DNA of 33,532 nt from an uncultured Peptostreptococcaceae bacterium (lineage in GTDB: Bacteria; Bacillota; Clostridia; Peptostreptococcales; Anaerovoracaceae), in assembly GCA_905235115.1 (NCBI GenBank), contig CAJOKT010000016.1:1-33532 (forward strand), written 5' to 3'. Of this stretch, positions 25,972-33,532 are shown piece by piece (the first letter of the stretch is position 1; each line of letters begins with the position of its first letter). The position numbers and the translations under genes were made by a program. The notes under the pieces were generated by a model. It did no database searches. It had not been told where the DNA came from and saw nothing but the letters and a program-made list of their open reading frames with translations.

Positions 25972-26892
25972 CTAAATCTCCTTGTTCATTAATTCTTCTA
26001 TCAGTTCCATGCTGATCTCCTCGCTTACTGCCCTTTGGGTGCTCATGGTGATGCGGGAAGCCGCCATGCCCATCTCTGCGATCTTTTTTGCGCCGAACCC
26101 TCTGGAGAGGCCCAGAAGAATGCAGGCGCTGAAGCTGTCCCCCGCGCCTGTGGCGCTCCTGATCACCAGGTCCTTCGACGGCCTGATGAACCCCGAATCG
26201 CCCTCCTCCATGTAGAACACGCCATCCTCGCCCAGGGTGATGAACACCTTGGAGACCCCCAGTTCCATGAACCGCCTTCCGGCATCCCGGACGTCGCCGT
26301 CTGTTTTGATCTTCATGTCCAGTATGGCCTCAGCCTCGATCCTGTTGGGCTTCACCGCAAAAAATCTGCCCGCGAAGTCTCTCACCCTGACCCCCTTGCT
26401 TGCGGACACCGGATCGAAGAAAAGCTTCGTGCCCCTGAGCACGTCTGTGGCATGCTCCAGCATCTCTTCCGTCAGATTCCCGTCCAGGGCCACCACAGAG
26501 GCGGTATCCAGGAAGGGCCTGATCTCATCGATATACTCCGGGGTCATGTGGTCGATGATCTCCATGTCGGATATGCCAAGTTCCATGTCATGCCTGTCAT
26601 CCAGAATGCTCAGATACATGGAGGGCATCTCCTCCTGAAATACCCTGATGTGGCTCACGTCCACGCCCAGCTTTCTCAGATGCTCCATGGCTCCCAGGCT
26701 CATGGGCTCGTCACCCACGCATGAGACCATGGCGCATTCTCCTCCCAGCCTGGCCAGGTTTTCGGCTATATTTCTGCCTACTCCTCCGTAGGACAGCCTG
26801 ATCTTGCCGGGGTTGGAGTCATGATATTTGATTTGATTGAACGGGACGCCCTCGATGTCGATGTTGATGCCCCCGATGATTATTACTTTCAA
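25972..26892 (-). CDS. psuK: PfkB-family sugar kinase, probable pseudouridine kinase
   Basis: 307 residues from TTG at 26892, preferred because GGAAGG lies just upstream and the family N-terminus (KVIIIGGINIDIEG) begins there; an ATG at 26928 would overlap the gene before it by 20 nt. PfkB signatures: GGVGRNIAENLARLG near 38-52, and the C-terminal ATGAGDSFSACILLGL with the catalytic Asp in GAGD. It phosphorylates pseudouridine at the 5' position. Assignment to pseudouridine rather than another nucleoside rests on the adjacent psuG. Confidence 0.88.
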   Translation of the reverse strand: MKVIIIGGINIDIEGVPFNQIKYHDSNPGKIRLSYGGVGRNIAENLARLGGECAMVSCVGDEPMSLGAMEHLRKLGVDVSHIRVFQEEMPSMYLSILDDRHDMELGISDMEIIDHMTPEYIDEIRPFLDTASVVALDGNLTEEMLEHATDVLRGTKLFFDPVSASKGVRVRDFAGRFFAVKPNRIEAEAILDMKIKTDGDVRDAGRRFMELGVSKVFITLGEDGVFYMEEGDSGFIRPSKDLVIRSATGAGDSFSACILLGLSRGFGAKKIAEMGMAASRITMSTQRAVSEEISMELIEELMNKEI

Positions 26893-26908
26893 ATGCGCAC
26901 CTTCCGGG

Positions 26909-28090
26909 TCACTTGACCGTCTTCTCATTCTCGCCCTTCAATGCCAGCTCCACGTCGTCCACGTGGTCCTCTTCGACGGCCCTGGCCAGCTCCCTGTGGA
27001 ACTCGTCTCTCTTGTCCGCTATCTCCTCGTGCTTTTCCTTCAGGTAATTCTGGACGTTCCTGAAAAACCAGTTTCCTCCCACGAATGTCTTCCTGCCGGT
27101 CTCCGGGTCTTCCTCAGCGTAGGCGGAGCCTCCGATAAACTCCCTGATAATGGAGTCGTTGGGCACCACGCTGTCATCCTCATAAACGTCGAAATCGCTT
27201 AAAAACTTCAGCATCTTTGAGGCCATCTCGTACTCCGGTTCATCCTCCTTAATGGACTTGAGCAGGGGCTCAGCGTACTTCTTCAGGATGGGTATCTCAT
27301 ATATATGGGACGTATTGAAAGCCTCGTTAGCCTGATCCCTGAACGGGAAGATGTTCTTGTCCTCTCCCCGTCTTACTGACGGCCAGTTATCGATGGTGTC
27401 CTTGGCAGAGTGGCCTCTGAACTGGTTGTCTCTCACCATCCTCCTCAGCATCCTGTGGTCTATGGGATCCAATCCGGATTCCTTGGAGACCCTGAGGGCG
27501 GTCACCGGACACACGAAGATCTTGAACTTCTGATGCTGGCGTATCTGGGGAGTCAGCGCGTCATTCAGGGCGTGGATGCCCTCGATGACTATGATCTGGC
27601 TGCGCTTGATGGATGTTATTCTCTTGCCGTACTCCTTGTGGCCCGTCATGAAATTGAAGGTGGGAAGGTCCACCTCCTCCCCCTTAAGAAGGGAGATGAT
27701 GTTCCTGTTGAAAAGATCCACGTCCACCGCGTCCAGATCCTCGAAGTTGTACTTGCCGTTTTCGTCAAGAGGTGTATCCTCTCTCTCCACGAAGTAGTCG
27801 TCTGTACCCATGTAAAGGGGATCCAGCCCCAGCACCTTCAGCTGGGTGCAGAGCTTCTTGGCCGTGGTGGTCTTGCCTGAGCTGGAGGGTCCGGCGATCA
27901 GTACCACACGGTTCTTCTGGTCGTAGATCCTCTGTGCGATCTCCACGATCCTCTTGTCCTGATATGCTTCGGATATCTGGACCAGTTCCCTGAAATCTCC
28001 GTTTTCAATGGCTCTGTTAAGGTCTTCGGTGGTCTTGATGCCAAGGAAGTTATTTCTGATGTTGTGATTTAATTTAAGGTCTACTGTCAT
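26909..28090 (-). CDS. Uridine-kinase-like nucleoside kinase
   Basis: 393 residues. Phosphoribulokinase/uridine kinase fold with Walker A GPSSSGKTTTAKKL (67-80), MGTDDYFVEREDTP (substrate DDY at about 97-99), PTFNFMTGHKEYG and IVIEGIHALND. The RMVRDNQFRGHSAKDTIDNWPSVRRGEDKNIFPF lid region follows. Typical clostridial relatives carry an N-terminal TGS-like region and are about 550 residues; that is absent here. After the usual end (IIREFIGGS, 314-322) there is an extra charged tail to 393. It overlaps the gene before it by an ATGA. It likely phosphorylates uridine or cytidine, which suits the psuK-psuG-preA neighbours. Confidence 0.88.
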   Translation of the reverse strand: MTVDLKLNHNIRNNFLGIKTTEDLNRAIENGDFRELVQISEAYQDKRIVEIAQRIYDQKNRVVLIAGPSSSGKTTTAKKLCTQLKVLGLDPLYMGTDDYFVEREDTPLDENGKYNFEDLDAVDVDLFNRNIISLLKGEEVDLPTFNFMTGHKEYGKRITSIKRSQIIVIEGIHALNDALTPQIRQHQKFKIFVCPVTALRVSKESGLDPIDHRMLRRMVRDNQFRGHSAKDTIDNWPSVRRGEDKNIFPFRDQANEAFNTSHIYEIPILKKYAEPLLKSIKEDEPEYEMASKMLKFLSDFDVYEDDSVVPNDSIIREFIGGSAYAEEDPETGRKTFVGGNWFFRNVQNYLKEKHEEIADKRDEFHRELARAVEEDHVDDVELALKGENEKTVK

Positions 28091-29991
28091 CTATTATCTC
28101 CTCGTTGCTTTGCCAGACTGTCCATACAGGCTTTTATCTTCTCCGGAAGAGTCTTCAGATCCTTCTCGGGCACGGCTGCCACGGACACTCTCAGTCCCTT
28201 TGCCAGAGGAACCAGGAAAATGCCTTGCTTCTCCAGTTCCTGAGCGACCTCATCAGCGTTGGGCATGGGGATGCTTACGAAGAAGCCTGCATCGAAGGGC
28301 AGGATCTCAAGGCCGGCGTTCCTTGCCCCGGCCTCGAATGTTTTGCCCCTTCTCAGAAGCATGTCCCTGTATTCCGCTCTCTCCCGGTCCACCTTCTCTT
28401 TAAGCTTGGGGTCAGCGAATATCCTGGCGATGATGGTCTGGGGGGCTCTGTTGCAGTTGGACCAGCTGGCTCTGGAGCTCACCTCGGTGACTCTCCTGAA
28501 CTCGTCGGCGATTCCGGCGGTCTTTGCCAGACAGATCATGGCGCCGCATCTCATGCCGTACATGGTGAATGTCTTGGACGCACTGTAGCCCATGATGGGC
28601 AGTACGTTTTCAGGCATCTCCTCCAGCACCGGAAGGAAGTCCCTGACCTCCTCCTCGTCTCCAGCAAAATCTATGTAGGCGGCGTCCACCAGAAGTGTCA
28701 CCAGCTTGCCTTCGGGAAGTTCAGAGAACACGTCTCTGACCTTTCTCCATTCTTCAACGGTTATGGAGTAGCCTGTGGGATTGTGGGCGGGGGTGTTCAG
28801 GATCACCACAAGACCGTCCTGAGATTCCAGTATCTCAAAAACTTTCCTCCTGAGGTCCTCAACATTCAGTCCTCCCTCTTCATCTATGAAGCTGAAGGTG
28901 GCCAGTTCTCTTCCCAGCTCCTGGCACACGGTCTTGTACGGTGCCCAGAACCAGTCTGCCACCAGGACCTTTTCTCCCGGAGATGAATAGTTGGCCACGG
29001 TGTTTCTCACCGCTCCCGTACCGCCGGGGGTGGCGCAGACCTCCGTGAAGCCCTTAGGCTCATAACTTCCGAAGGCTGCCTTCTTCACTGCCTCCCTGAA
29101 TTCCGGGATACCTCTTATGGGCGCATATGGTGCGTAGTCTTCCGCGTCCAGTGATGCGAACACCTCCTTCACGGAATCCAGGACTATGAGGCCGCCTTCA
29201 TCATCCATGAGCGCTCCGATGGTGCCGTTTATGACATTCTCCTTCCCCACTTCCTGTATCATGGCTTTGGCCCTGTTTGAAATGCTGAATATCTTGTCTT
29301 CCCTGGGTATCGCCCTTCCGTTTTCTCTTGCGAAAATCATTGTGCCCGTCCTCCTGAACTTCACATAGTTGATATTCTTGCCGGAGCTTAGGAATTTAGA
29401 TTCGTACTCCGTGATATATTTTTTGCTCTCGAACTCTGAGGCGTCTCCGTGGAGATCTCTGGTCATCTCCAGGATCTCGCAGCCTTCAGATGCGATCTCT
29501 TCCATGGAGAATTCGAAAAGCCTGTCGTTGTCCGTCTTGAACTCGATGGCCGCCCCGGGCTTCAGCACATCCATCATGGCCTCCAGGTTCCTGCCGTAGG
29601 TCAGCCTCCTCTTAGCGTGGCGTCCCTTGGGCCAGGGATCGCTGAAGTTCAGATAGATGCCGTCCAGCTCCCCCTTCTCGAAAAACTCCCGGCAGTCGTC
29701 CATGTAGCACAGGACCGCCCTGACGTTGGGAAGCCCGGCCTCCTGGGTCTTCTCCAGTATCCTGAGCCCCACTGCTTCCCGCCCCTCGCAGGCGATAAAG
29801 TTCCTGTCAGGTTCAGCCTGAGCCCGGGTCATAATGTACCTGCCCTTGCCGGAACCGATCTCAAGATATATGGGGTTTCCGTTTCCGAAAACCTCATGCC
29901 ACCTGCCCCTGAGGTCCCTCGGTTCCCTCACCAGGAAGGCGGAATTCTGCTCTATTCTTTTGTCCAGATCTTTGATGTTTCTCTGCCGCAA
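28087..29991 (-). CDS. trmB: Fusion of tRNA (guanine-N7)-methyltransferase TrmB and a PLP aminotransferase
   Basis: 634 residues from TTG at 29991, with AGGAG 6 nt upstream. Residues 1-215 are TrmB, which makes m7G46 in tRNA: SAM site LEIGSGKGRY (43-52) and NFSDPWPKGRHAKRRLT (115-131), then EFKTDNDRLFE and TEYESKF. Residues 218-634 are a fold-type I aminotransferase: NTPAHNPTGYS (399-409), LLVDAAYIDF (433-442) and the PLP lysine K473 in GYSASKTF. Substrate unknown; aspartate or aromatic acids are possible. The joint is tight: the TrmB end KFRRTGT runs straight into MIFARENGRAIPREDKIF, and AGGAGG inside the FRR codons is placed to start a separate aminotransferase at ATG 29340. It follows ecfT by 25 nt and overlaps the nucleoside kinase by 4. 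Confidence 0.93.
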   Translation of the reverse strand: MRQRNIKDLDKRIEQNSAFLVREPRDLRGRWHEVFGNGNPIYLEIGSGKGRYIMTRAQAEPDRNFIACEGREAVGLRILEKTQEAGLPNVRAVLCYMDDCREFFEKGELDGIYLNFSDPWPKGRHAKRRLTYGRNLEAMMDVLKPGAAIEFKTDNDRLFEFSMEEIASEGCEILEMTRDLHGDASEFESKKYITEYESKFLSSGKNINYVKFRRTGTMIFARENGRAIPREDKIFSISNRAKAMIQEVGKENVINGTIGALMDDEGGLIVLDSVKEVFASLDAEDYAPYAPIRGIPEFREAVKKAAFGSYEPKGFTEVCATPGGTGAVRNTVANYSSPGEKVLVADWFWAPYKTVCQELGRELATFSFIDEEGGLNVEDLRRKVFEILESQDGLVVILNTPAHNPTGYSITVEEWRKVRDVFSELPEGKLVTLLVDAAYIDFAGDEEEVRDFLPVLEEMPENVLPIMGYSASKTFTMYGMRCGAMICLAKTAGIADEFRRVTEVSSRASWSNCNRAPQTIIARIFADPKLKEKVDRERAEYRDMLLRRGKTFEAGARNAGLEILPFDAGFFVSIPMPNADEVAQELEKQGIFLVPLAKGLRVSVAAVPEKDLKTLPEKIKACMDSLAKQRGDNR

Positions 29992-30016
29992 ATCTGTCTC
30001 CTGTATCTTTTGCGCC

Positions 30017-30817
30017 CTAGAAATACCGGGCCTCCAATATTACGAGCACGAGGAACGCCGCCTCCAGCATGAAGGCGATGATGTCCCGCGTTCTCAGTTT
30101 CATTTCGTGGAGTCTGGTCCTGCCGGCTCCACCCCGGTAGCACCTGGCCTCCATGGCCATGGCCAGATCCTGAGCGATCCTGAAAGCGCTGACGAACAGG
30201 GGCACCAGCACCGGGATCAGCGCCTTGGCCCTCCTTATGATGTTGCCGCTTTCAAAATCCGCGCCCCTGGCCTGCTGGGCCTTCATGATCTTGTCCGTCT
30301 CTTCCAGAAGGGTGGGAATGAACCTCAGGGCGATGGTCATCATCATGGCTATCTCGTGGGCGGGGAATCCAAGCTTCGCAAAAGGTGAAAACAGCCTTTC
30401 CATCCCGTCAGTCAGATTCAGAGGCTTTGTGGTCAGGGTGAGCATTGAGGATCCCATGATCAGAAGCACCAGCCTGACGGCCATGAACACCGCGATCCTG
30501 ATCCCCTCCCTGGTTATGTGCAAAAAACCCAGCTCCCAGATCACCTCCCCCTTCACCATGAAGATGTTAAGGGCAAAGGTGAAGAAGAGAATGAACAGTA
30601 TGGGCTTCATTCCTCTTAAGATGAACTTCAATGGCACACGGGATACCGCGATCACAGCGCCCAGCACCGCGGCGCAGATGGTGAAGCCTATGAAGTTATC
30701 CACGATGAACAGTTCGATTATGAACAGCAGCGTGGCTGTTATTTTGACTCTCGGGTCCAGTCTGTGTATCAGGCTGTCTGACGCGTAGTACTGGCCCAGC
30801 GTGATATCTCTTATCAT
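30017..30817 (-). CDS. ecfT: Energy-coupling factor transporter transmembrane protein EcfT
   Basis: 266 residues with about five to six membrane segments. It begins MIRDITLGQYYASDSLIHRLDPRVKI, the standard EcfT opening. The two coupling-helix motifs that contact the ATPases are ARG at 183-185 (QQARGADF) and ARCYRGG at 224-230. EcfT joins EcfA1, EcfA2 and an exchangeable S protein that binds the vitamin. No S protein gene is in the window, so this is a shared group II module. It lies 30 nt after ecfA2. Confidence 0.95.
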   Translation of the reverse strand: MIRDITLGQYYASDSLIHRLDPRVKITATLLFIIELFIVDNFIGFTICAAVLGAVIAVSRVPLKFILRGMKPILFILFFTFALNIFMVKGEVIWELGFLHITREGIRIAVFMAVRLVLLIMGSSMLTLTTKPLNLTDGMERLFSPFAKLGFPAHEIAMMMTIALRFIPTLLEETDKIMKAQQARGADFESGNIIRRAKALIPVLVPLFVSAFRIAQDLAMAMEARCYRGGAGRTRLHEMKLRTRDIIAFMLEAAFLVLVILEARYF

Positions 30818-30847
30818 CTGATGTATCTGCCTTAAGGCGCCCGGTCA

Positions 30848-31684
30848 TCAGGCGCCGATGAATTCTTTTATTTTTTCCACCGCCTCGTCTAGGGTGAGCA
30901 CCGTCTCCTCTATACCCAGTTTTTTGCAGAACCGGGTGACCGGAGGCAGGTCCAGGCCGATCTCTTTCAGGTCTTCCTCCCTGGAAAAGATCTCAAGGGG
31001 CGTGCCATATGCCACTGACCGTCCGGTATCCATGACCAGCACCTTGTCTGCGATGGATGCGATGTCTCCCATGTTGTGGGATACCAGGATTATCATGTTC
31101 CCGGTGCGTTGGTGGATGGTCCTGATTATGTTCAGTATGTCGTCATGAGTCCTGGGATCAAGTCCCGCGGTGGGTTCGTCCAGTATGAGGACCTGAGGCT
31201 TCATGGCGATGACGCCGGCGATGGCAACGGCTCTCTTCTGTCCTCCGGAGAGTTCGAACGGAGATCTGTCTCTGATCTTCTCAAAGTCCAGTCCTACCAG
31301 AGTCACTGCCTCCCTGGCCCGTTCCGCCGCCTCCTCTTCGCTTAAACCAAGGTTTTTCGGCCCGTAGGCCACGTCCTTTTCCACGGTCTCCTCGAAAAGC
31401 TGGTACTCAGGGTACTGGAACACCAGACCCACTTTCTTGCGGATGTCCACCATGGAGACCCCGTGTTTCGTGATATCTGTGTCCCCTATCTCGATGGTGC
31501 CGGAGTTGGGTCTAAGGAGCCCGTCCAGGTGCTGAAGAAGGGTGGACTTGCCTGAGCCGGTGTGCCCGATTATCCCCAGGACTTCCCCGTCCTCCACCTG
31601 AAAACTCACGTTCTGAAGAGCCACCTGCTCCGTGGGCATTCCTTCGTCATATACATATGTCAGGTCTGTGACTTTAATCGGCAT
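30848..31684 (-). CDS. ecfA2: Energy-coupling factor transporter ATP-binding protein EcfA2
   Basis: 278 residues. Walker A GHTGSGKST (40-48), Q-loop VFQYPEYQLFEETVEKDVAYGPKNLG, signature LSGGQKRAVAIAGVIAM, Walker B VLILDEPTAGLDP and switch histidine VSHNMGD. The PEYQLFE context in the Q-loop and the second place in the operon identify it as EcfA2. It overlaps ecfA1 by 25 nt, with GGAGG before the ATG at 31684. Together with EcfA1 it powers vitamin uptake through EcfT. Confidence 0.95.
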   Translation of the reverse strand: MPIKVTDLTYVYDEGMPTEQVALQNVSFQVEDGEVLGIIGHTGSGKSTLLQHLDGLLRPNSGTIEIGDTDITKHGVSMVDIRKKVGLVFQYPEYQLFEETVEKDVAYGPKNLGLSEEEAAERAREAVTLVGLDFEKIRDRSPFELSGGQKRAVAIAGVIAMKPQVLILDEPTAGLDPRTHDDILNIIRTIHQRTGNMIILVSHNMGDIASIADKVLVMDTGRSVAYGTPLEIFSREEDLKEIGLDLPPVTRFCKKLGIEETVLTLDEAVEKIKEFIGA

Positions 31685-32508
31685 ATTGCCTCCAACATTT
31701 CCTCTTCTCTGATGATGCCCCTGGGCACCTTTACGCCTGCGCTGATGAGCCTGTCCCCCAGATCCGTCATCATGGGGATCTCCAGATTCACCGCTCTTAT
31801 CTCGTCGGCTCTCCTGAATATCTCCTCCGGCGTGCCGTCCAGCATGATCTTACCGTCGTTCAGTATGATCACCCTGTCGGCCTCGATAGCTTCTTCCATA
31901 AAGTGGGTTATCAGGATCACCGTCTTGCCCTCACCGTGGAGCTCCTTGATGATGGCCATTATCTCCTTGCGGCCCTTGGGGTCCAGCATGGCAGTGGGCT
32001 CGTCGAAGATGATGATCTCCGGCCGCATTGCCACCACCCCTGCAATGGCGATTCTCTGTTTCTGGCCTCCGGAAAGCAGGTGGGGAGCCTTGTCCTTGTA
32101 CTCGCCCATATTCACGTCTTCAAGAGCCTTGTCCACCCTGCGCCTGATCTCCTGGGGATCGATCCCCAGGTTCTCCGGGCCGAAGGCCACGTCGTCCTCC
32201 ACGATGGAGGATACCAGCTGGTTGTCCGGGTTCTGGAAGACCATGCCGGCTCTCTGCCGGATCTCCCAGATGGACTCGTCATCCCTGGTGTCGTAGCCCT
32301 CAACAAATACAGAGCCTGATGTGGGCACCAGAAGGCCGTTCAGGTTTTTTGCGAGAGTGGATTTGCCTGATCCGTTCTTGCCGATGACGGCGGTGAATGA
32401 GCCCTTGTCGATCTCGAAGCTTACGCCGTCCAGCGCCTTTACAGGCTCCTCGTTCTCGCCCCTCGTATATTCAAATGTGAGATTCTCTACTGTAATTACT
32501 TTATCCAT
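31660..32508 (-). CDS. ecfA1: Energy-coupling factor transporter ATP-binding protein EcfA1
   Basis: 282 residues. Walker A GKNGSGKST (43-51), Q-loop MVFQNPDNQLVSSIVEDDVAFGPENLG, signature LSGGQKQRIAIAGVVAM, Walker B IIIFDEPTAMLDP and switch ITHFMEEAI. The PDNQ Q-loop is typical of EcfA1. It begins 3 nt after the YwaF-like gene stops and overlaps ecfA2 by 25 nt. In many Firmicutes these ecf genes lie just after rplQ; here they are upstream of the ribosomal cluster. Confidence 0.95.
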   Translation of the reverse strand: MDKVITVENLTFEYTRGENEEPVKALDGVSFEIDKGSFTAVIGKNGSGKSTLAKNLNGLLVPTSGSVFVEGYDTRDDESIWEIRQRAGMVFQNPDNQLVSSIVEDDVAFGPENLGIDPQEIRRRVDKALEDVNMGEYKDKAPHLLSGGQKQRIAIAGVVAMRPEIIIFDEPTAMLDPKGRKEIMAIIKELHGEGKTVILITHFMEEAIEADRVIILNDGKIMLDGTPEEIFRRADEIRAVNLEIPMMTDLGDRLISAGVKVPRGIIREEEMLEAICRLKSQT

Positions 32509-32511
32509 TGT

Positions 32512-33279
32512 TTATTTTTTCCCGGTGCACCCAAGCACAGTGTACACAAGATACAATGCGTGGAACACCACAAGCGCCAGCAGGGCGTATCCTGCAAGGT
32601 AACCCGGCTGACCGAATCTGGTGCCGAAAGTGTTCCAGATGAACACCAGAGGCGAGTTGGGCTGGACCTTGTAGATAAACATGTAGTTCAGATCCGTCGC
32701 CATATCCACCAGGTAGGTGGGGACCGCCAGGCTCACAAGAGTCAGCGCGCTGATCCAGATGCCGGCGTAGGACGGCCTGTATTCCCCTGCTGTCAGCCGC
32801 ATGATCACATAGCTCACTATGGCCCAGTGGTATATGAAACTGAAGCAGGACAGGAAGTTGGCGGCGACGGGAAGCGAAGTCCAGCTGCAAAAAAGCAGGG
32901 CGCAGAGCGCTCCGGGTCCCAGCGCAAAACACATCAGCTGCCCGGTGATCTTCTGCTTCGTCAGATACACGTCCGCCAGCATGAAGAAGATGGCATACCC
33001 GCAGAGATGCAGCGGAAGATAATCGATCAGGTCCGCCCCGGCCAGCACCAGGACCACATCCTTTATGATCTCTCCGATGAAAATGCTCCAGGCCATGACC
33101 TTGCGGATCTTGGCTCTCTTCCTGTCGTTCGCCCTCAGATAAAGGGCTGTGAGCAGGATAGCAGCCGAAGCCAGGCACAGCAGCCAGATAAGATGTCCCC
33201 TGCCGTAAAGGTCGAAGCCTATGTTCAGGCCTTCCTCCTGCACTTTTTCCGTGTAGTAGAAGAAATGATCGAAATTCAT
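32512..33279 (-). CDS. YwaF/TIGR02206-like integral membrane protein of unknown function
   Basis: 255 residues with about seven predicted membrane segments (near 28-48, 62-82, 89-107, 113-132, 138-160, 170-190 and 225-250). The motif YLPLHLCGYAIF (87-98) matches the conserved LPLHLC of the YwaF-like family, related to eukaryotic TMEM164. No enzyme activity is established that I can name. It is the first gene of the nine-gene operon, 3 nt before ecfA1, which hints at a membrane role linked to uptake, but this is weak. The ribosome binding site (GGTGGGAC) is poor. Confidence 0.8.
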   Translation of the reverse strand: MNFDHFFYYTEKVQEEGLNIGFDLYGRGHLIWLLCLASAAILLTALYLRANDRKRAKIRKVMAWSIFIGEIIKDVVLVLAGADLIDYLPLHLCGYAIFFMLADVYLTKQKITGQLMCFALGPGALCALLFCSWTSLPVAANFLSCFSFIYHWAIVSYVIMRLTAGEYRPSYAGIWISALTLVSLAVPTYLVDMATDLNYMFIYKVQPNSPLVFIWNTFGTRFGQPGYLAGYALLALVVFHALYLVYTVLGCTGKK

Positions 33280-33330
33280 TGTCCCACCCGTTCCGCCTTG
33301 TTCGGCGAATCGTCCTTTAAACTGAGGCGC

Positions 33331-33343
33331 ATCGTCTGACGAT
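33331..33343. repeat. Short inverted repeat beside the operon promoter, possible operator
   Basis: ATCGTC and GACGAT flank a single base, just downstream of the -10 box of the promoter at 33346-33374 and over the expected start of transcription. The half-site ATCGTC recurs at 33309-33314. A repressor could bind here, but a chance palindrome of this size is quite possible. Confidence 0.35.
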
Positions 33344-33345
33344 AT

Positions 33346-33374
33346 ATTATATCATCAGCATGGTGTGAATACAA
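33346..33374 (-). promoter_or_regulatory. Extended -10 promoter of the ywaF-ecf-trmB-psu operon
   Basis: The minus strand has TGATATAAT, an extended -10 with a perfect TATAAT (33346-33351), and a weak -35 TTGTAT (33369-33374) at 17 nt. The predicted leader to the ATG at 33279 is about 60 nt. It lies just past the tuf terminator. No other promoter is evident within the nine genes. Confidence 0.75.
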
Positions 33375-33377
33375 ATC

Positions 33378-33408
33378 CAAAAAAACTGCCGCATCTCTGC
33401 GGCAGTTT
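33378..33408 (-). terminator. Intrinsic terminator of tuf
   Basis: AAACTGCCGCA (33398-33408) pairs with TGCGGCAGTTT (33383-33393) around a 4-nt loop on the minus strand, an 11-bp perfect stem that leads into a T-run. It lies 21 nt past the tuf stop. Confidence 0.92.
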
Positions 33409-33429
33409 CCTCTTTGTCCGTATTTTCGA

Positions 33430-33532
33430 TCAGTCGATGATCTCCGTTACAACGCCGGATCCTACTGTCCTTCCGCCTTCACGAATAGCGAATCTCAGTC
33501 CCTCTTCGATGGCGATAGGTGTGATCAGCTGT
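33430..33532 (-). CDS. tuf: Elongation factor Tu (C-terminal end only)
   Basis: The 33 complete codons in the window encode [20 protein letters not shown] followed by [13 protein letters not shown], the conserved end of domain III of EF-Tu. The rest of the gene lies beyond the right edge. EF-Tu carries aminoacyl-tRNA to the ribosome. tuf close to the S10 cluster fits the str-S10 order of many Firmicutes, although here a nine-gene operon is inserted between them. Confidence 0.95.
   Translation of the reverse strand, partial: QLITPIAIEEGLRFAIREGGRTVGSGVVTEIID

Noticed and set aside
32501-33178. 225-codon minus-strand frame within the YwaF-like gene
   Set aside because: It is an out-of-frame shadow of the membrane protein, which has clear membrane segments and the LPLHLC motif.

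Overview
The window is about 33.5 kb from a low-GC-type Gram-positive anaerobe, most likely a member of Clostridia (Eubacteriales). This rests on the S10-spc-alpha gene order, the zinc-type S14, a CWB2 cell-wall-binding module, ECF transporter genes near the ribosomal cluster, Shine-Dalgarno sites ending in GGAGG, and a ferredoxin-type pyrimidine enzyme. I cannot name the genus. Every gene I accept is on the minus strand, so transcription runs from right to left.

Right end (33532 to 23415): the last codons of tuf and its terminator, then an extended -10 promoter and a nine-gene collinear run. The run encodes a YwaF-like membrane protein, EcfA1-EcfA2-EcfT (the shared energising module of ECF vitamin transporters), a TrmB tRNA methyltransferase fused to a PLP aminotransferase, a uridine-kinase-like nucleoside kinase, PsuK, PsuG and a PreA-like dihydropyrimidine dehydrogenase. 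A terminator closes it. PsuK, PsuG and PreA together spell a route pseudouridine -> pseudouridine-5'-phosphate -> uracil + ribose-5-phosphate -> dihydrouracil.

Middle (23213 to 7643): a promoter with a perfect -10 and a hairpin-rich leader of about 240 nt precede one continuous ribosomal-protein supercluster: rpsJ-rplC-rplD-rplW-rplB-rpsS-rplV-rpsC-rplP-rpmC-rpsQ-rplN-rplX-rplE-rpsZ-rpsH-rplF-rplR-rpsE-rpmD-rplO-secY-adk-map-infA-rpmJ-rpsM-rpsK-rpsD-rpoA-rplQ, ending in a strong intrinsic terminator. S3 carries a long charged C-terminal tail. A stem-loop sits in the gap between rpmJ and rpsM.

Left end (7600 to 1): the accessory and most interesting part. A consensus promoter (TTGACA-17-TATAAT) drives a cobalamin riboswitch with a terminator platform, then a secreted 841-residue protein made of three copies of a roughly 245-residue unit whose first half looks like the transcobalamin-C-like DUF4430 domain. 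With no second promoter visible, a second, closely related cobalamin riboswitch plus terminator follows, then a larger secreted protein with one clear copy of the same unit, a divergent N-terminal copy, and a C-terminal CWB2 anchor. The anchor is broken by a frameshift near position 331, and its reading continues out of frame to the window edge. The working model is a B12-repressed surface system for capturing corrinoids: one soluble or loosely held protein and one wall-anchored protein. Binding itself is inferred, not shown.
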